DNA of 62,745 nt. Origin: Geobacteraceae bacterium (GTDB lineage: Bacteria > Desulfobacterota > Desulfuromonadia > Geobacterales > DSM-12255). The notes beneath the pieces are model-generated. The model did no database searches. It saw only the letters and a program-made list of their open reading frames with translations, and had not been told where the DNA came from. This document shows, in pieces, positions 1-8,139 of the stretch; within the stretch, counting starts at the first letter, position 1; every line of letters begins with the position of its first letter. The position numbers and the translations under genes were made by a program. The DNA lies in assembly GCA_013377075.1 (NCBI GenBank), contig JACABD010000021.1, forward strand, positions 1-62,745, written 5' to 3'.

Positions 1-55
1 TTGCAGATATCTGCAAACACGGAAGCGGCGTAGAACTTGGCGTTCAGCTTGCTCG
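1..55. repeat. Terminal 55-bp overlap (copy 1)
   Basis: These 55 bases are identical to the last 55 bases of the window (62691-62745). Joining the two copies gives a circle of about 62,690 bp in which the major capsid gene is uninterrupted. A short exact overlap of this kind is what a k-mer assembler leaves on a circular or circularly permuted molecule. It is probably not a biological terminal repeat. Confidence 0.9.
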
Positions 56-149
56 ACCAGATGGTCGGGATGAACGTGCCGGAGTACGACGGCGTGGTGT
101 TGTACGGCGCACCAACGGGGGTGACGGGGGAAAGGGTCAAAGTAGTCAT
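1..149 (-). CDS. Major capsid protein, N-terminal part (gene split by the window ends)
   Basis: This is the first part of the major capsid gene. Translation starts at the ATG at 149-147, with GAGGAAA a few bases upstream as ribosome binding site, and reads MTTLTLSPVTPVGAPYNTTP onward. Across the circular join the frame continues into 62690-61832. The full product is 335 residues (1,008 bp from the ATG to the TAA, counting the 55-bp overlap once). A TTACGTGTAA palindrome sits immediately upstream of the ribosome binding site. The scaffold gene lies directly upstream, the usual scaffold-then-capsid order. Confidence 0.9.
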   Translation of the reverse strand, partial: MTTLTLSPVTPVGAPYNTTPSYSGTFIPTIWSSKLNAKFYAASVFADIC

Positions 150-161
150 GGTTTCCTCTGT

Positions 162-171
162 TTACGTGTAA
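162..171. promoter_or_regulatory. TTACNNGTAA palindrome upstream of major capsid gene
   Basis: TTACGTGTAA lies between the scaffold stop and the capsid ribosome binding site, 12 bp before the capsid ATG. It is one of at least 15 copies of a palindrome with extended form GYTTACNNGTAARC. An operator role is inferred from the copies that overlap predicted promoters elsewhere in the genome. Confidence 0.5.
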
Positions 172-181
172 GCAGGTGGCT

Positions 182-1117
182 TTACCGAATACGGCCTTCG
201 CTCGCTGCTTCATTGATCTCTGCCTCGACACGTTGCATTTCCGCTTCCTTGCCCACGTACCGGCCCTTGGCAACGTCGTTGTAGAAACGCTCTACGAACT
301 TCGCAGCCAAAATGGGCTTCTGCACCTGGGCCTGACTTACGGGAGCTGGAGACGCTACGGTTGTCGGGGCCACTTGACTAGCCAGAGAATCTTGTTGCCG
401 GGGCTGATGAGCTGCTTTGAACGCGTTGAACACATTGGCTACACGTTGAACATCCAGGGCCTGACGGCCTGCGTCCAATGCTGCTTGACGGGGCGCCCCG
501 TAAACGGGGTCAACCTCTGCCAACCAACCCAGCCACGCATCGTTTGCATTGACTTGTTCCCAATCGGGTACCAGGCCCTTCAACGACGCATAGAACTGCT
601 GTTCCAATGTCACTTCGGTACGGGTGTTTACGCCCTGCACCGCTTTCTCCAACGCGCTAATTCGTCCGTCCATTGCAGCGAAGATTTCTCTTGCGTACTT
701 CTGGACCATCTCGATCATGTCAGCGCCAAAATTCTCAATATCTTTTGGGTCAATCGACACCTTCTTCTCGGTGGCTTCCTGGGAGCGGGATTGCATCAAT
801 GTGTCAATCTGGCGCTGCAGGTTTGTCATCTGGCTCTCGTAAACCTTGACTTGGCCTTGAAGTTCACTTGTCTTCTGGGCAAACATGCCTTGCAGAGATT
901 TGTACTTCTGTTGCCAGTCCTCGGACGGGGCCTGAGGTGCTGCCGGTACTGCGGGTGGCTGTGACGCCTGTACCACGGGCTCGTTCGCTGCTGGTGCAAT
1001 CAGTTGGCTTGGGTCGGTTACAAGGGTCTGGCTCTGTTGTGTGAGGGACGCTTGAATCGCTGCTTCTGCCGCTGTCGCTTCGTCTAGCTGACGCTGAACT
1101 TGCTTAGGTAATGCCAT
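182..1117 (-). CDS. Capsid scaffolding protein
   Basis: The 311-residue product is Ala/Gln-rich and lies directly upstream of the major capsid gene, where scaffolds are usually encoded. Residues about 80-125 are rich in Q, K, L and E with heptad character, consistent with a coiled coil. A second charged helix-rich segment lies at the C-terminus (EAEMQRVEAEINEAASEGR), which in scaffold proteins is usually the coat-binding end. I chose ATG 1117 over an in-frame GTG at 1141 because AAGGAG lies 10-11 bases before that ATG. A strong promoter at 1202-1230 probably drives this gene and the capsid gene. The function is inferred from position and composition, not from a recognised motif. Confidence 0.7.
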   Translation of the reverse strand: MALPKQVQRQLDEATAAEAAIQASLTQQSQTLVTDPSQLIAPAANEPVVQASQPPAVPAAPQAPSEDWQQKYKSLQGMFAQKTSELQGQVKVYESQMTNLQRQIDTLMQSRSQEATEKKVSIDPKDIENFGADMIEMVQKYAREIFAAMDGRISALEKAVQGVNTRTEVTLEQQFYASLKGLVPDWEQVNANDAWLGWLAEVDPVYGAPRQAALDAGRQALDVQRVANVFNAFKAAHQPRQQDSLASQVAPTTVASPAPVSQAQVQKPILAAKFVERFYNDVAKGRYVGKEAEMQRVEAEINEAASEGRIR

Positions 1118-1174
1118 AACTTCTTCGCTCCTTGTCCGCACCGCCTGGATATTCAGGTTTGGGTTTGGTTGGTT

Positions 1175-1192
1175 AGTGAGTGCTAACTCACT
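1175..1192. promoter_or_regulatory. Inverted repeat AGTGAGT-gcta-ACTCACT
   Basis: A perfect 7-bp inverted repeat with a 4-base gap lies just downstream of the predicted transcription start of the minus-strand promoter at 1202-1230. It could be an operator or a 5' leader hairpin for the scaffold/capsid transcript. Confidence 0.4.
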
Positions 1193-1201
1193 TATGGAGC
1201 G

Positions 1202-1230
1202 AAGATATTACTAACGTGCTTACGTGTCAA
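1202..1230 (-). promoter_or_regulatory. Sigma70-type promoter for scaffold/capsid genes
   Basis: On the minus strand there is a perfect -35 TTGACA (plus 1230-1225), a 17-base spacer and TATCTT as -10 (plus 1207-1202), in the intergenic gap before the scaffold gene. A degenerate copy of the genome-wide palindrome (TTACGTGTCA, plus strand) overlaps the -35 and spacer, so this promoter is a candidate target of the same regulator. Confidence 0.65.
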
Positions 1231-1425
1231 CTACTTTTTGGAAGCAGCCAACAACTTTTTCATTTCTTCGATAAACAGGGCCTTACCTTGGGCCCGGTAA
1301 ATCTGTAGTGGCTCAGTTGCCTGAGTCAGATACTTCGTGGTTGATACCAGTTCTTTGTCCAGGTACGCCTCAAACCGTTGCCCACCGATGCGCGCGAATA
1401 TCTCAAGTTCTTCCGCCCCGGTCAT
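1231..1425 (-). CDS. Small conserved-type head protein between portal and scaffold
   Basis: The 64-residue product (MTGAEELEIFARIGGQRFEA...) is acidic at the N-terminus and ends in a Lys-rich tail. Its ATG overlaps the portal stop codon (CAATGA), so it is probably translationally coupled to the portal gene. The position between portal and scaffold suggests a head-assembly role. I do not recognise the family. Confidence 0.7.
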   Translation of the reverse strand: MTGAEELEIFARIGGQRFEAYLDKELVSTTKYLTQATEPLQIYRAQGKALFIEEMKKLLAASKK

Positions 1426-3674
1426 TGCTTACCTGGCAGGAAGTGGTTGGTTTGTGGCTGGCCGTTCATCAGCGGGCTGGGGTTGTGGTTCACCTGCGGC
1501 TGTTGCTGCGGGCCTTGCGCCTGTGGCGCAGGCATAGCCTGAGGTGCGCCGCCTTGGTCGGGCGGTGTGTTGGCCTGCATGGCGTTGCCCTGCGCGGTCT
1601 GAAGTTCGGCTTGCTGCATGGCCTGCTGCTGCTGCTGTACTACTGCTTGGCGTTCTTTAAGAACCTCGATAGGTGGTATGACCTTATCTGTGTCCATATC
1701 GAGAGACTTCGCAGCAGCGCGCAGCACTTCCGCGCGTCCGTCCATGCCGATGATCTGCATGTCGATGGGGTTGGCCGTGGCCTGCAGGAACTGGTTGCGG
1801 AACTGCTGGGCTGCTTCACGGACCTGGAGCGAGATCGAACCACGGGCCACAACGCGAACGTCGCCCTTCAAGTCCTGATCGTCGCTGTACCGCATGTTGT
1901 AGTAATACTGGCGCTCCAGCAGCGGGGTGAAGATGTTGTTGTCGATGCCGCCCAACACCTGCTTGATGATCTTGCTGGCGTTGCCAATCATCATGGACAT
2001 GCCGCTGGCTGTGCGCCCTGCCCCACCAGAGTCACCACCGAACCCGGCCATGTAGCGCGGGATGCCGGTGTACTCGTCTGCGAGCTGGCTGAAGCGGTCG
2101 TAGACCTCCATCAGCTCTTTGGCGTTGGAAGTGGGCTGGAAGAACGTGATGGGGGCAGCCGTGGAGCCCATGGGGTCGGACTCAAACTGCCAAATCTTCC
2201 AGGGGTACATCTCGGTCACGTCTTCGCCCGGTGGCAGGCGGTTGGACAGGATGGCTACCTGGGGCCCAGAGGCAATACCCAAGTTGGCGGCAAGCGAGCG
2301 CGCGGCTGCGTTGCACATGTCCTGGCAGTCCTTCATCAGGTCGTACGGGCTGTTGCCCCACACGGTGCCGGGGATGGGCTGGAACGAGTAGCAGTAGTAC
2401 GGGCGGCGGGCCAGGGGGTCGGAGTTAAGCACGGCCTTGATGACGTAATCACCGATGAGCCAGGCTTCTATCTGGTATTCCTTCTCAGGGTCTGGAACCT
2501 GCTTCTTGTCCATGCCCCAGTCGATGAGCATGTGGCCAGAGGCAGAGCCCCAATACTGCAGGGCGTCGATCAGCTCGTTACCGGATGTGGCACCGATCTG
2601 GGTTTTTCCTTCAGCGGCAGCACGGCGTGTGTCGATGGCCAACCAGTCGTTAAGCCCAGAAGAACCGTACTGCTCAATGACCTTGCGGATGGCCGCTTCG
2701 CTGTAACCTTCCACACCGATCAACTGCGTGAGTTCTTCACGGGTCATCTTGTGCTTCTCGATCAGCGGGCCATCGCCTATGGTGCGTGCCCACGGGGCTG
2801 GGTAAATGTTGAACGGGTCGCAGCGCTCCCACTCCAGCGTAAGCGTATTGTTTACCTGTAAGCTGCCGTCCTTACCCCAAGACAACTGTGGCTTGTTGCG
2901 TACCACCGGGCCCTTGACGAATGCAGTTTTGAAGGTGGACAGGTCAGAGATAAAGCCATCGACTGCTGCACGGAAGCCGCCCTCCAGGAGCTGGTCCTCC
3001 ATCTTGTCTTCCATGCGCTCGCACTTGATGCGGGCTTCTTCTTTCATCTTCGCTGTCAGCTCGTCCTTGGCTGTGCGAAGGCGCTCACGCACCTGCTCCC
3101 GCGAGGGGTAGATGCCCATGTTCATGGCCTGCTCGATCTCGTCTTTCAAGGACAGGACCATCGAGTCCACATCTTGTGGGTTTAGGTCGGGGCTGGGTGT
3201 GGGGTTCAGGGTCCAGGGCTTTTCTTCGCCTGTACCCTGGAGAATGTCGCGTACCAGGGCGTCGATCTGGCGCATCTTGCTTGCGGCCAACATCATGTAG
3301 ATGGGCGGCTGCTTGCTGGCCATGACTTGGGTGAGCTTCTGCGGTGTGTACTCGCCCCTGCGGGCGTACACGGCTTCCAGCATGTCGTTCTCGATGTTGA
3401 TCTTGGAGTGCTTGGCCTTGGTCCAGAACGTGTGGATATGGCCAGAGAGTCCTGCGATTACCGGGGCCTGCTGCTGTGCGTCCAGCGTGTCGGCCAGTGA
3501 CTGGCGCTTCTGCTCCAGGACGGCTGCTGTATTGGCAAACGGAAGAACGCCCCCGAGGTTTCCCCCGGAAGGCGTACCGAATGACGGCGGCTTGAATTGT
3601 GGCATGGGCATGGCCGCAGGCGCGGCGAACTGCTGCGCAGGGACAGGTGGGGGTGCGAGTCCTAATGCGGCCAT
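1422..3674 (-). CDS. Portal protein (large, P22-like type)
   Basis: At 750 residues this is in the size range of the large portals of P22 (about 725) and N4-type phages. The portal is the dodecameric ring at the head vertex through which DNA is packaged and ejected. The N-terminus is Pro/Ala-rich (about residues 1-40). The central part is a mixed alpha/beta region with a conserved-looking tract (YSFQPIPGTVWGNSPYDLMK), and the C-terminal 110 residues are very Gln/Pro-rich, like the barrel tail of P22-type portals. Scaffold and capsid genes follow and packaging genes lie upstream, which fits. A weak ribosome binding site (AGTAGGT) precedes the ATG. Confidence 0.8.
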   Translation of the reverse strand: MAALGLAPPPVPAQQFAAPAAMPMPQFKPPSFGTPSGGNLGGVLPFANTAAVLEQKRQSLADTLDAQQQAPVIAGLSGHIHTFWTKAKHSKINIENDMLEAVYARRGEYTPQKLTQVMASKQPPIYMMLAASKMRQIDALVRDILQGTGEEKPWTLNPTPSPDLNPQDVDSMVLSLKDEIEQAMNMGIYPSREQVRERLRTAKDELTAKMKEEARIKCERMEDKMEDQLLEGGFRAAVDGFISDLSTFKTAFVKGPVVRNKPQLSWGKDGSLQVNNTLTLEWERCDPFNIYPAPWARTIGDGPLIEKHKMTREELTQLIGVEGYSEAAIRKVIEQYGSSGLNDWLAIDTRRAAAEGKTQIGATSGNELIDALQYWGSASGHMLIDWGMDKKQVPDPEKEYQIEAWLIGDYVIKAVLNSDPLARRPYYCYSFQPIPGTVWGNSPYDLMKDCQDMCNAAARSLAANLGIASGPQVAILSNRLPPGEDVTEMYPWKIWQFESDPMGSTAAPITFFQPTSNAKELMEVYDRFSQLADEYTGIPRYMAGFGGDSGGAGRTASGMSMMIGNASKIIKQVLGGIDNNIFTPLLERQYYYNMRYSDDQDLKGDVRVVARGSISLQVREAAQQFRNQFLQATANPIDMQIIGMDGRAEVLRAAAKSLDMDTDKVIPPIEVLKERQAVVQQQQQAMQQAELQTAQGNAMQANTPPDQGGAPQAMPAPQAQGPQQQPQVNHNPSPLMNGQPQTNHFLPGKQ

Positions 3675-3681
3675 GTTTTAC

Positions 3682-3834
3682 CTACTTTTTCTTACCGAAG
3701 GGAGAAGCCTTGAACTGCTTCTTGTCCATCTTCATGTCGGCCTTGGAGCCTTCCTTGACGCCCTTCTTTTCAACGTCAAAGCGGGACTTCTCAAAAGCCG
3801 CCATCTTGGCGGGCATGGGTTTCTTTGTAGCCAT
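3682..3834 (-). CDS. Small basic protein, unknown function
   Basis: This 50-residue frame (MATKKPMPAKMAAFEKSRFD...) is about one third lysine and ends KASPFGKKK. Its ATG overlaps the stop of the gene before it (TAATG), and the portal gene follows within 8 bases, so it sits in a compact coupled string of four small head genes. Lys-rich mini-proteins of this kind are common next to portals, but I cannot assign a role. Confidence 0.65.
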   Translation of the reverse strand: MATKKPMPAKMAAFEKSRFDVEKKGVKEGSKADMKMDKKQFKASPFGKKK

Positions 3835-4028
3835 TACTTTTTCCCCTTGGCGTAGTCAGCGGGCTTGCCGTTGTAGATGGATGCCTGCTTTGGCGTACGG
3901 TCGAAAGTAGACGGGCCGGACGGCTCGTTGGTGAGCTGCCCCTTGGTGGGGATAGTGGTTGTGCCCGAAGGACCATCAGAGATGGTCTTCTTGGCCAGGG
4001 CTTTGGCCAGGGATGCTGGCAACGGCAT
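3834..4028 (-). CDS. Small head-region protein, unknown function
   Basis: The 64-residue product (MPLPASLAKALAKKTISDGP...) is Pro/Thr/Lys-rich and probably flexible. TAATG overlaps link it to the gene on each side, which is strong evidence that it is translated. Its position directly before the portal cluster suggests a minor virion or head-assembly protein; this is inference. Confidence 0.65.
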   Translation of the reverse strand: MPLPASLAKALAKKTISDGPSGTTTIPTKGQLTNEPSGPSTFDRTPKQASIYNGKPADYAKGKK

Positions 4029-4237
4029 TACATCGTGCCCGTGGTACGCACTTTGGCGTTGGTTGCCAGGCCAGCCATACGGCCACCGGCTTTGCCGCCA
4101 TCGGTGCCGCCCTTTGCCAGCCAGGGATTGGCGGGGTTACCTTGGGTGACCGGCGAGACGTACACGCCGCCGACTTTTTGACCGCGATCACCGCCTTTGG
4201 CGAGGAAGCGGGAGGTGTTTACTTTCGAGGTTGCCAT
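4028..4237 (-). CDS. Small Gly-rich head-region protein, unknown function
   Basis: The 69-residue product (MATSKVNTSRFLAKGGDRGQ...) is Gly/Lys-rich, with repeated short blocks AKGGDRGQ and AKGGTDGGKAGG. It is first in a string of four coupled small genes leading to the portal. TGGAGT before the ATG is a usable ribosome binding site. A TTACACGTAA palindrome lies 35 bp upstream, suggesting transcription may restart here. Confidence 0.65.
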   Translation of the reverse strand: MATSKVNTSRFLAKGGDRGQKVGGVYVSPVTQGNPANPWLAKGGTDGGKAGGRMAGLATNAKVRTTGTM

Positions 4238-4272
4238 GTGTTACTCCATGTAGATCGGTTAAATACGTGCGT

Positions 4273-4282
4273 TTACACGTAA
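4273..4282. promoter_or_regulatory. TTACNNGTAA palindrome upstream of portal-cluster genes
   Basis: TTACACGTAA lies in the 57-bp gap after the spike gene. A weak minus-strand promoter candidate (TTGCAG, 17 bases, TAGTAT) ends just upstream, which would place the palindrome at the transcription start. Confidence 0.45.
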
Positions 4283-4294
4283 GCAGATACTAAC

Positions 4295-6424
4295 TTAAAG
4301 GGTCAAGGACTGCAAGGTGGCATCGGCCAGCCGCGTGTTGTAGTACGTGAGGCGGCGAATGTGGCCGTTGAGGGGTACGGCGCCCCCGCCTGGGGCGAGG
4401 CCGATTCCGAGTTGGGTAACCGTCGGCAGGCTGGCTACGGACGTAACCGGGAAAGCTGCAAGACCGTCCCGCGTTACCGCTCCCACGCCAACTTGGTACG
4501 CAAATGCGAACTTGTGAACCGCTCCGTTGGAGAAATCCGCAGTCGCGTAAGCGCTGTCGTTCGACAACACTGAACCGCCTGAGGCGATTGTTCCCTGCAC
4601 GGCAGCGGGGTTTGCGCGGGGCGTGGCGCGCAGACAAATGCGGTTGTTTGAAGTGTTATCGTCGGCCTGTATGAGCGCAACCGAACCCGCCACAGAGTCG
4701 ATGCCGAAGCGGTCGAACTCAACAACGAACGTACCCTGCGCGGGGTTGAACCACGAACTGAAGCCGGTGCCCGTCATCAAGGGGACTTCCGCTGCGCGTT
4801 GGATCGTGCTGGCTCCGGTGAAGATGATGGTCGAGGGGTTGACCGAGCCAACCGAGGCAACCTCAAGCTGGGCGGCGTCTACGATGTAGGTGCCTCCGCT
4901 CACTGAGCTACCGCTGCTGTTTGCACTTGACGAGTTGATACCTATCTTAGGTACCGTAAACACCCCGTTTGGCAGTACCGTCAGGGCACACCGATACCAC
5001 CCACCGCCCAAACTGGTCATGGTGCTTGTAATGGCGGAGCCTGCCCCAGTGGCAGCAGTTGCCCCCTTTGCGCCTGTGCCAAGGTTGAACCAAGCCGTAG
5101 CCCCGTCAACAAGACCCGTTTCTCCAACGGTTATGCGAATCCAGTCAGTATTGCCGCGCTTCAGCACATACGAACCTGTTACTGTGGAGCCTGCGGTAAC
5201 GGCAGCACCTGCCTGCCGAGAAAAGGACGCCAACGAAGCCCCATCTGTCATCAGTGTTGCTGCGTTTGCTGCGCCGTCGATACCGACTTGGGTGTGTGCT
5301 GGCGTTATATCCGTATTGCTCCAAGCCGCCTGCGTCATATCCCTGCTTTGCAGCAGCAAATTCGTCCGCGATTCCTCGATCAGCAGGCCACGGGGGGCGA
5401 AGGTGACTTCTTTGAGCGAGAAGAACGAAACGTGGGTGTCGGTGGCCGCGCCTGCACGTTTGAAGCCGGTATAAATGGTGGACGAACCTGCAACGACGTA
5501 GCCGGTAAACGTACCTACGGTAGTTAGCGCGGCGGTTTGCTGCCCCCCATTGCAGACAATGGCGATCCCACCCCCTGTTGTGGAACTGATCGTGATCGTG
5601 TACTGATAAGTCTTGCCTGTGGTCGCGATCTGAGTCGTGCAGTTGGCATCACAAAATGTTCCGTCAGAAAAAATACGGATGTCACCGGGAGCCACTGTGG
5701 CAGTCCCCGTCGATGTCCAACTAGACGCAAATGTCGGTTGCGGGTTCAGTTCCCCACCCGTCGTTCCCGCAGGCGTGGCAGGGTCGTAGTCGAAGCGGGG
5801 GCCGCTGGTGGCGGTGGCTTGGGTGGGGGAGTAGGTGGTGGCTACAGCACTGCGCTCAAACTGGGCGTTGCCGATAATCACTGTCGCAGGAGTACCCACA
5901 AGGATATTGAACACCTGTGCAAGCATTTGCGTTGCTGTGGCATCCGTTTGAGTTCGGGTTAACTGGTACAGCGTAGGCGTCGAAGTCAGCGTAATGTTGC
6001 TGCTTTGTGAGTTAGGGAATGCACCACCGAAATCCTGTATCAGCAATCGTACAGTTCCTGTTCCCGACAACATACAAGAGAATGTCCACACATATCCGGC
6101 GGCAGAAGTGGCGGCGGCTGTACTTTGCGCTACGCTGTCGGTCTGCGCAGGTAGGTTTACTTGGTTCGTCCCCGTCTTGCTTGCAGTCCCACCAAGACTC
6201 CACACTGCGTTACTAAAGTCGTTGCTCCACTTCAGGTAGTTCGCCCCCATTGTCTTCAGCAAGCCGTCGCTGTCGAAGTACGTGGCGCAGGATGTGGCGT
6301 CTGCGCGGGTGAACGTGATGCGGGGGTCGAGGGTGCTGGGCGAGCCGCCCAGGAAACTGAGCTGCATGGCCGACGCTATGCCGGTTGACAGGCGTGTCAG
6401 GGCGAGGTCGAAGCCGAGCTGCAT
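4295..6424 (-). CDS. Head-spike/tail-fibre protein with LamG-like repeats
   Basis: This 709-residue product begins MQLGFDLALTRLS and carries a short RITFTRADATSCATYFDSDG block followed by WSNDFSNAVWS. It then has two similar beta-rich units (second near LLLQSRDMTQAAWSNTDITP) and a C-terminal jelly-roll-like stretch (MTGTGFSSWFNPAQGTFVVE). This arrangement is typical of phage head-spike fibre proteins that bind surface glycans. The spike-base-like gene lies directly upstream, which supports a two-gene spike. The Ser/Thr/Gly/Ala-rich composition fits an extracellular fibre. Assignment is from family resemblance recalled by eye. Confidence 0.65.
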   Translation of the reverse strand: MQLGFDLALTRLSTGIASAMQLSFLGGSPSTLDPRITFTRADATSCATYFDSDGLLKTMGANYLKWSNDFSNAVWSLGGTASKTGTNQVNLPAQTDSVAQSTAAATSAAGYVWTFSCMLSGTGTVRLLIQDFGGAFPNSQSSNITLTSTPTLYQLTRTQTDATATQMLAQVFNILVGTPATVIIGNAQFERSAVATTYSPTQATATSGPRFDYDPATPAGTTGGELNPQPTFASSWTSTGTATVAPGDIRIFSDGTFCDANCTTQIATTGKTYQYTITISSTTGGGIAIVCNGGQQTAALTTVGTFTGYVVAGSSTIYTGFKRAGAATDTHVSFFSLKEVTFAPRGLLIEESRTNLLLQSRDMTQAAWSNTDITPAHTQVGIDGAANAATLMTDGASLASFSRQAGAAVTAGSTVTGSYVLKRGNTDWIRITVGETGLVDGATAWFNLGTGAKGATAATGAGSAITSTMTSLGGGWYRCALTVLPNGVFTVPKIGINSSSANSSGSSVSGGTYIVDAAQLEVASVGSVNPSTIIFTGASTIQRAAEVPLMTGTGFSSWFNPAQGTFVVEFDRFGIDSVAGSVALIQADDNTSNNRICLRATPRANPAAVQGTIASGGSVLSNDSAYATADFSNGAVHKFAFAYQVGVGAVTRDGLAAFPVTSVASLPTVTQLGIGLAPGGGAVPLNGHIRRLTYYNTRLADATLQSLTL

Positions 6425-6433
6425 GGTCAGCCT

Positions 6434-6679
6434 TTAGTAAAGTGCAATCACGCCCGTGCAGGTTGTGCCGGTGTTGAACAACCGGGCTGCTGCTGCGGGG
6501 ATAACCGAGCCGTTCTGCACGTTGGAGAATGTCACACCAGCGCCGCCGCCAGCGAAGCCGATCACCAGGGTGCCACCGGAGCCCACGTACAGCGCACGGC
6601 ACTGGCCGGTGGGAAGGTCCACCGTATCACTCTTATTGGCGTCGATGGAGACAAAGCGGGGGGAGGTTTCGTTTGACAT
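6434..6679 (-). CDS. Spike base protein (RcGTA Rcc01079-like family)
   Basis: The 81-residue product contains the pattern VDLPTGQCRALYVGSGGTL, then VTFSNVQNGSVIP and a terminal TGVIALY. This closely matches the spike base protein family known from the Rhodobacter gene transfer agent head spike. It would anchor the spike encoded by the next gene to the capsid. I chose the ATG at 6679 because GGGGAAC precedes it and the upstream in-frame codon is a non-standard ATT. The gene follows the large terminase stop by 17 bases. Confidence 0.7.
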   Translation of the reverse strand: MSNETSPRFVSIDANKSDTVDLPTGQCRALYVGSGGTLVIGFAGGGAGVTFSNVQNGSVIPAAAARLFNTGTTCTGVIALY

Positions 6680-6696
6680 GGGGTTCCCCAATGTGG

Positions 6697-6706
6697 TTAC
6701 ACGTAA
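6697..6706. promoter_or_regulatory. TTACNNGTAA palindrome at large terminase stop
   Basis: TTACACGTAA contains the terminase stop codon (minus strand TAA at 6699-6697) and ends upstream of the spike-base ribosome binding site. It is one of the copies that sit both at the 3' end of one gene and in the leader of the next. Confidence 0.45.
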
Positions 6707-8139
6707 GCGTATTGTACGGGTTTAATCTCTCGGCGGGAAGACATGCGTTTGGCACCGAACGTAGCCCCGTTATCGGCGTGCAGGCAGGCGTACTGCAAAC
6801 TATCTGCCAGGTCGGACCACGGGTGGGTTTTGTCGGGGGTTTCGTCCGTCTCGCCCTTGGTGTTGGTCTTGTAGCGGTACTTCGACCGCATGGCCATGAT
6901 GAGTTTGGTGCAGCCAGGGTCGAACAGGATGGAGGGTTTGCCGTCCACGGTCCTTGTGAGATATCCGTCCACCGCAGCTATCCGTGCAGTTATCGTATTG
7001 GTTAACGCGGGTTTGACCACGAACCCCTCGTTCTTAAAGATATCGGCAACGGTGCGCTCGTCCGTCTGTGCCCGCTGGAACGCTGCAGGGTCGATGATGA
7101 TTATCTGGGGGCGGCTTCCGTACTTGGATGCAAGTAAGGGCTTAAGCATTTCCCGGCAGAATCGTAAAGCTCCCATTGACTCGCCTGTGATGGAGTCGTG
7201 CACCAGGAGTCTCCCCTGGTAGTCGAGCTGACAGATTGTGGCTGTCGGGGTTAGACCGGCGTCTACCCCGATTATTAATGTTGATGCCTGGAGGATAAGG
7301 GGGGATTTGGCAACATGGATATCCTGCTTGAATGAGCTGAACACGGGTTTACCGGCCAGGGACTTGCCGAACTGGGCGTTGATATACACGTCGATCCACT
7401 CCTGGCTCTTGCCCTCTGCCAGGTTGGAGTAATACTCGGACGGGAGATACTGCAGCCAGTCCGCTTCCTGGGAGAGCCCGGAGGGCTGGAAGAACACGTC
7501 GCAGTTCTTGGGTGGGTCTGTGAGCAGGGTTTCCCAGAAAGTGTCCAGGTCCGGGGGGTTGGTCATTCCCCAGATGTGTCGGTTAGAGGTGCCGTCATCC
7601 GTGACACAGCCACCAATAGGTAGCCCATCGGCGTCATTTCCCCACTCTGGACGAGGCGGCACAAGTGATTTGTCTGGGTAACGACCCAAACGACCTTGGA
7701 GCGCTTCGAAGATTTGCTGGTTGATTTCACGGAACTCGTCAAGCACTGCGAAACTGATCTGCAGCGAGAGCAAACGTCGTACGTCATTCTGATCCTCCAG
7801 GCCACGGAATAGAACCTCGCACTCCACGTCTGAGAAGCGCATGATGAACCGTTTCTGCACCTTGGCGAAGTTGCCCGCCTGGCCGTCAGGGAACCACTTC
7901 AAGAAGTCGGGGATGCTGGTGTCCTCCAACATCTGGTTCGTGTTACGCACCCATACACAGCGGCTGCGGCGTATGCCGTCCCGGCTCTTGGCCATCTGCG
8001 CTGCGTGGTAGGCGATCTTCATAATCCCGGCGCTGGTCTTCGTAGAACCCACCGGGCCCACGATCAGGGAAATAAACGCCTCGCTGGCCAGGAACCCTGC
8101 GGCGGAAAGTGGGGGTTCGAATTTGGTCAGGTTATTCAT
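6697..8139 (-). CDS. terL: Terminase large subunit
   Basis: The 480-residue product is the packaging motor that pumps DNA through the portal and cuts concatemers. The N-terminal ATPase shows Walker A GPVGSTKTS at residues 28-36 and Walker B FAVLDEFRE near residue 134. The C-terminal RNase H-fold nuclease shows the three acidic sites: IIGVDAG, IIIDPA and HPWSDLADSLQYA. Length is normal for the family. The ATG overlaps the stop of the HExxH gene (ATGA). Spike genes lie between terminase and portal, a less common insertion between packaging genes. Confidence 0.92.
   Translation of the reverse strand: MNNLTKFEPPLSAAGFLASEAFISLIVGPVGSTKTSAGIMKIAYHAAQMAKSRDGIRRSRCVWVRNTNQMLEDTSIPDFLKWFPDGQAGNFAKVQKRFIMRFSDVECEVLFRGLEDQNDVRRLLSLQISFAVLDEFREINQQIFEALQGRLGRYPDKSLVPPRPEWGNDADGLPIGGCVTDDGTSNRHIWGMTNPPDLDTFWETLLTDPPKNCDVFFQPSGLSQEADWLQYLPSEYYSNLAEGKSQEWIDVYINAQFGKSLAGKPVFSSFKQDIHVAKSPLILQASTLIIGVDAGLTPTATICQLDYQGRLLVHDSITGESMGALRFCREMLKPLLASKYGSRPQIIIIDPAAFQRAQTDERTVADIFKNEGFVVKPALTNTITARIAAVDGYLTRTVDGKPSILFDPGCTKLIMAMRSKYRYKTNTKGETDETPDKTHPWSDLADSLQYACLHADNGATFGAKRMSSRREIKPVQYAYV

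Noticed and set aside
1118-1141. Upstream GTG start for the scaffold gene
   Set aside because: The ATG at 1117 has AAGGAG at proper distance; the extension would include that ribosome binding site as codons.
1308-2861. Long plus-strand open frame opposite the portal gene
   Set aside because: It is antisense to a clear portal gene in a tightly coupled late operon, has no ribosome binding site and its product looks like the mirror of GC-rich codons. Same for the long plus-strand frame at 39733-41790 opposite the giant virion gene.
8113-8125. GGGTTCGAATT resembling a tRNA T loop
   Set aside because: It lies in the terminase coding sequence and no acceptor or anticodon stem can be built around it.
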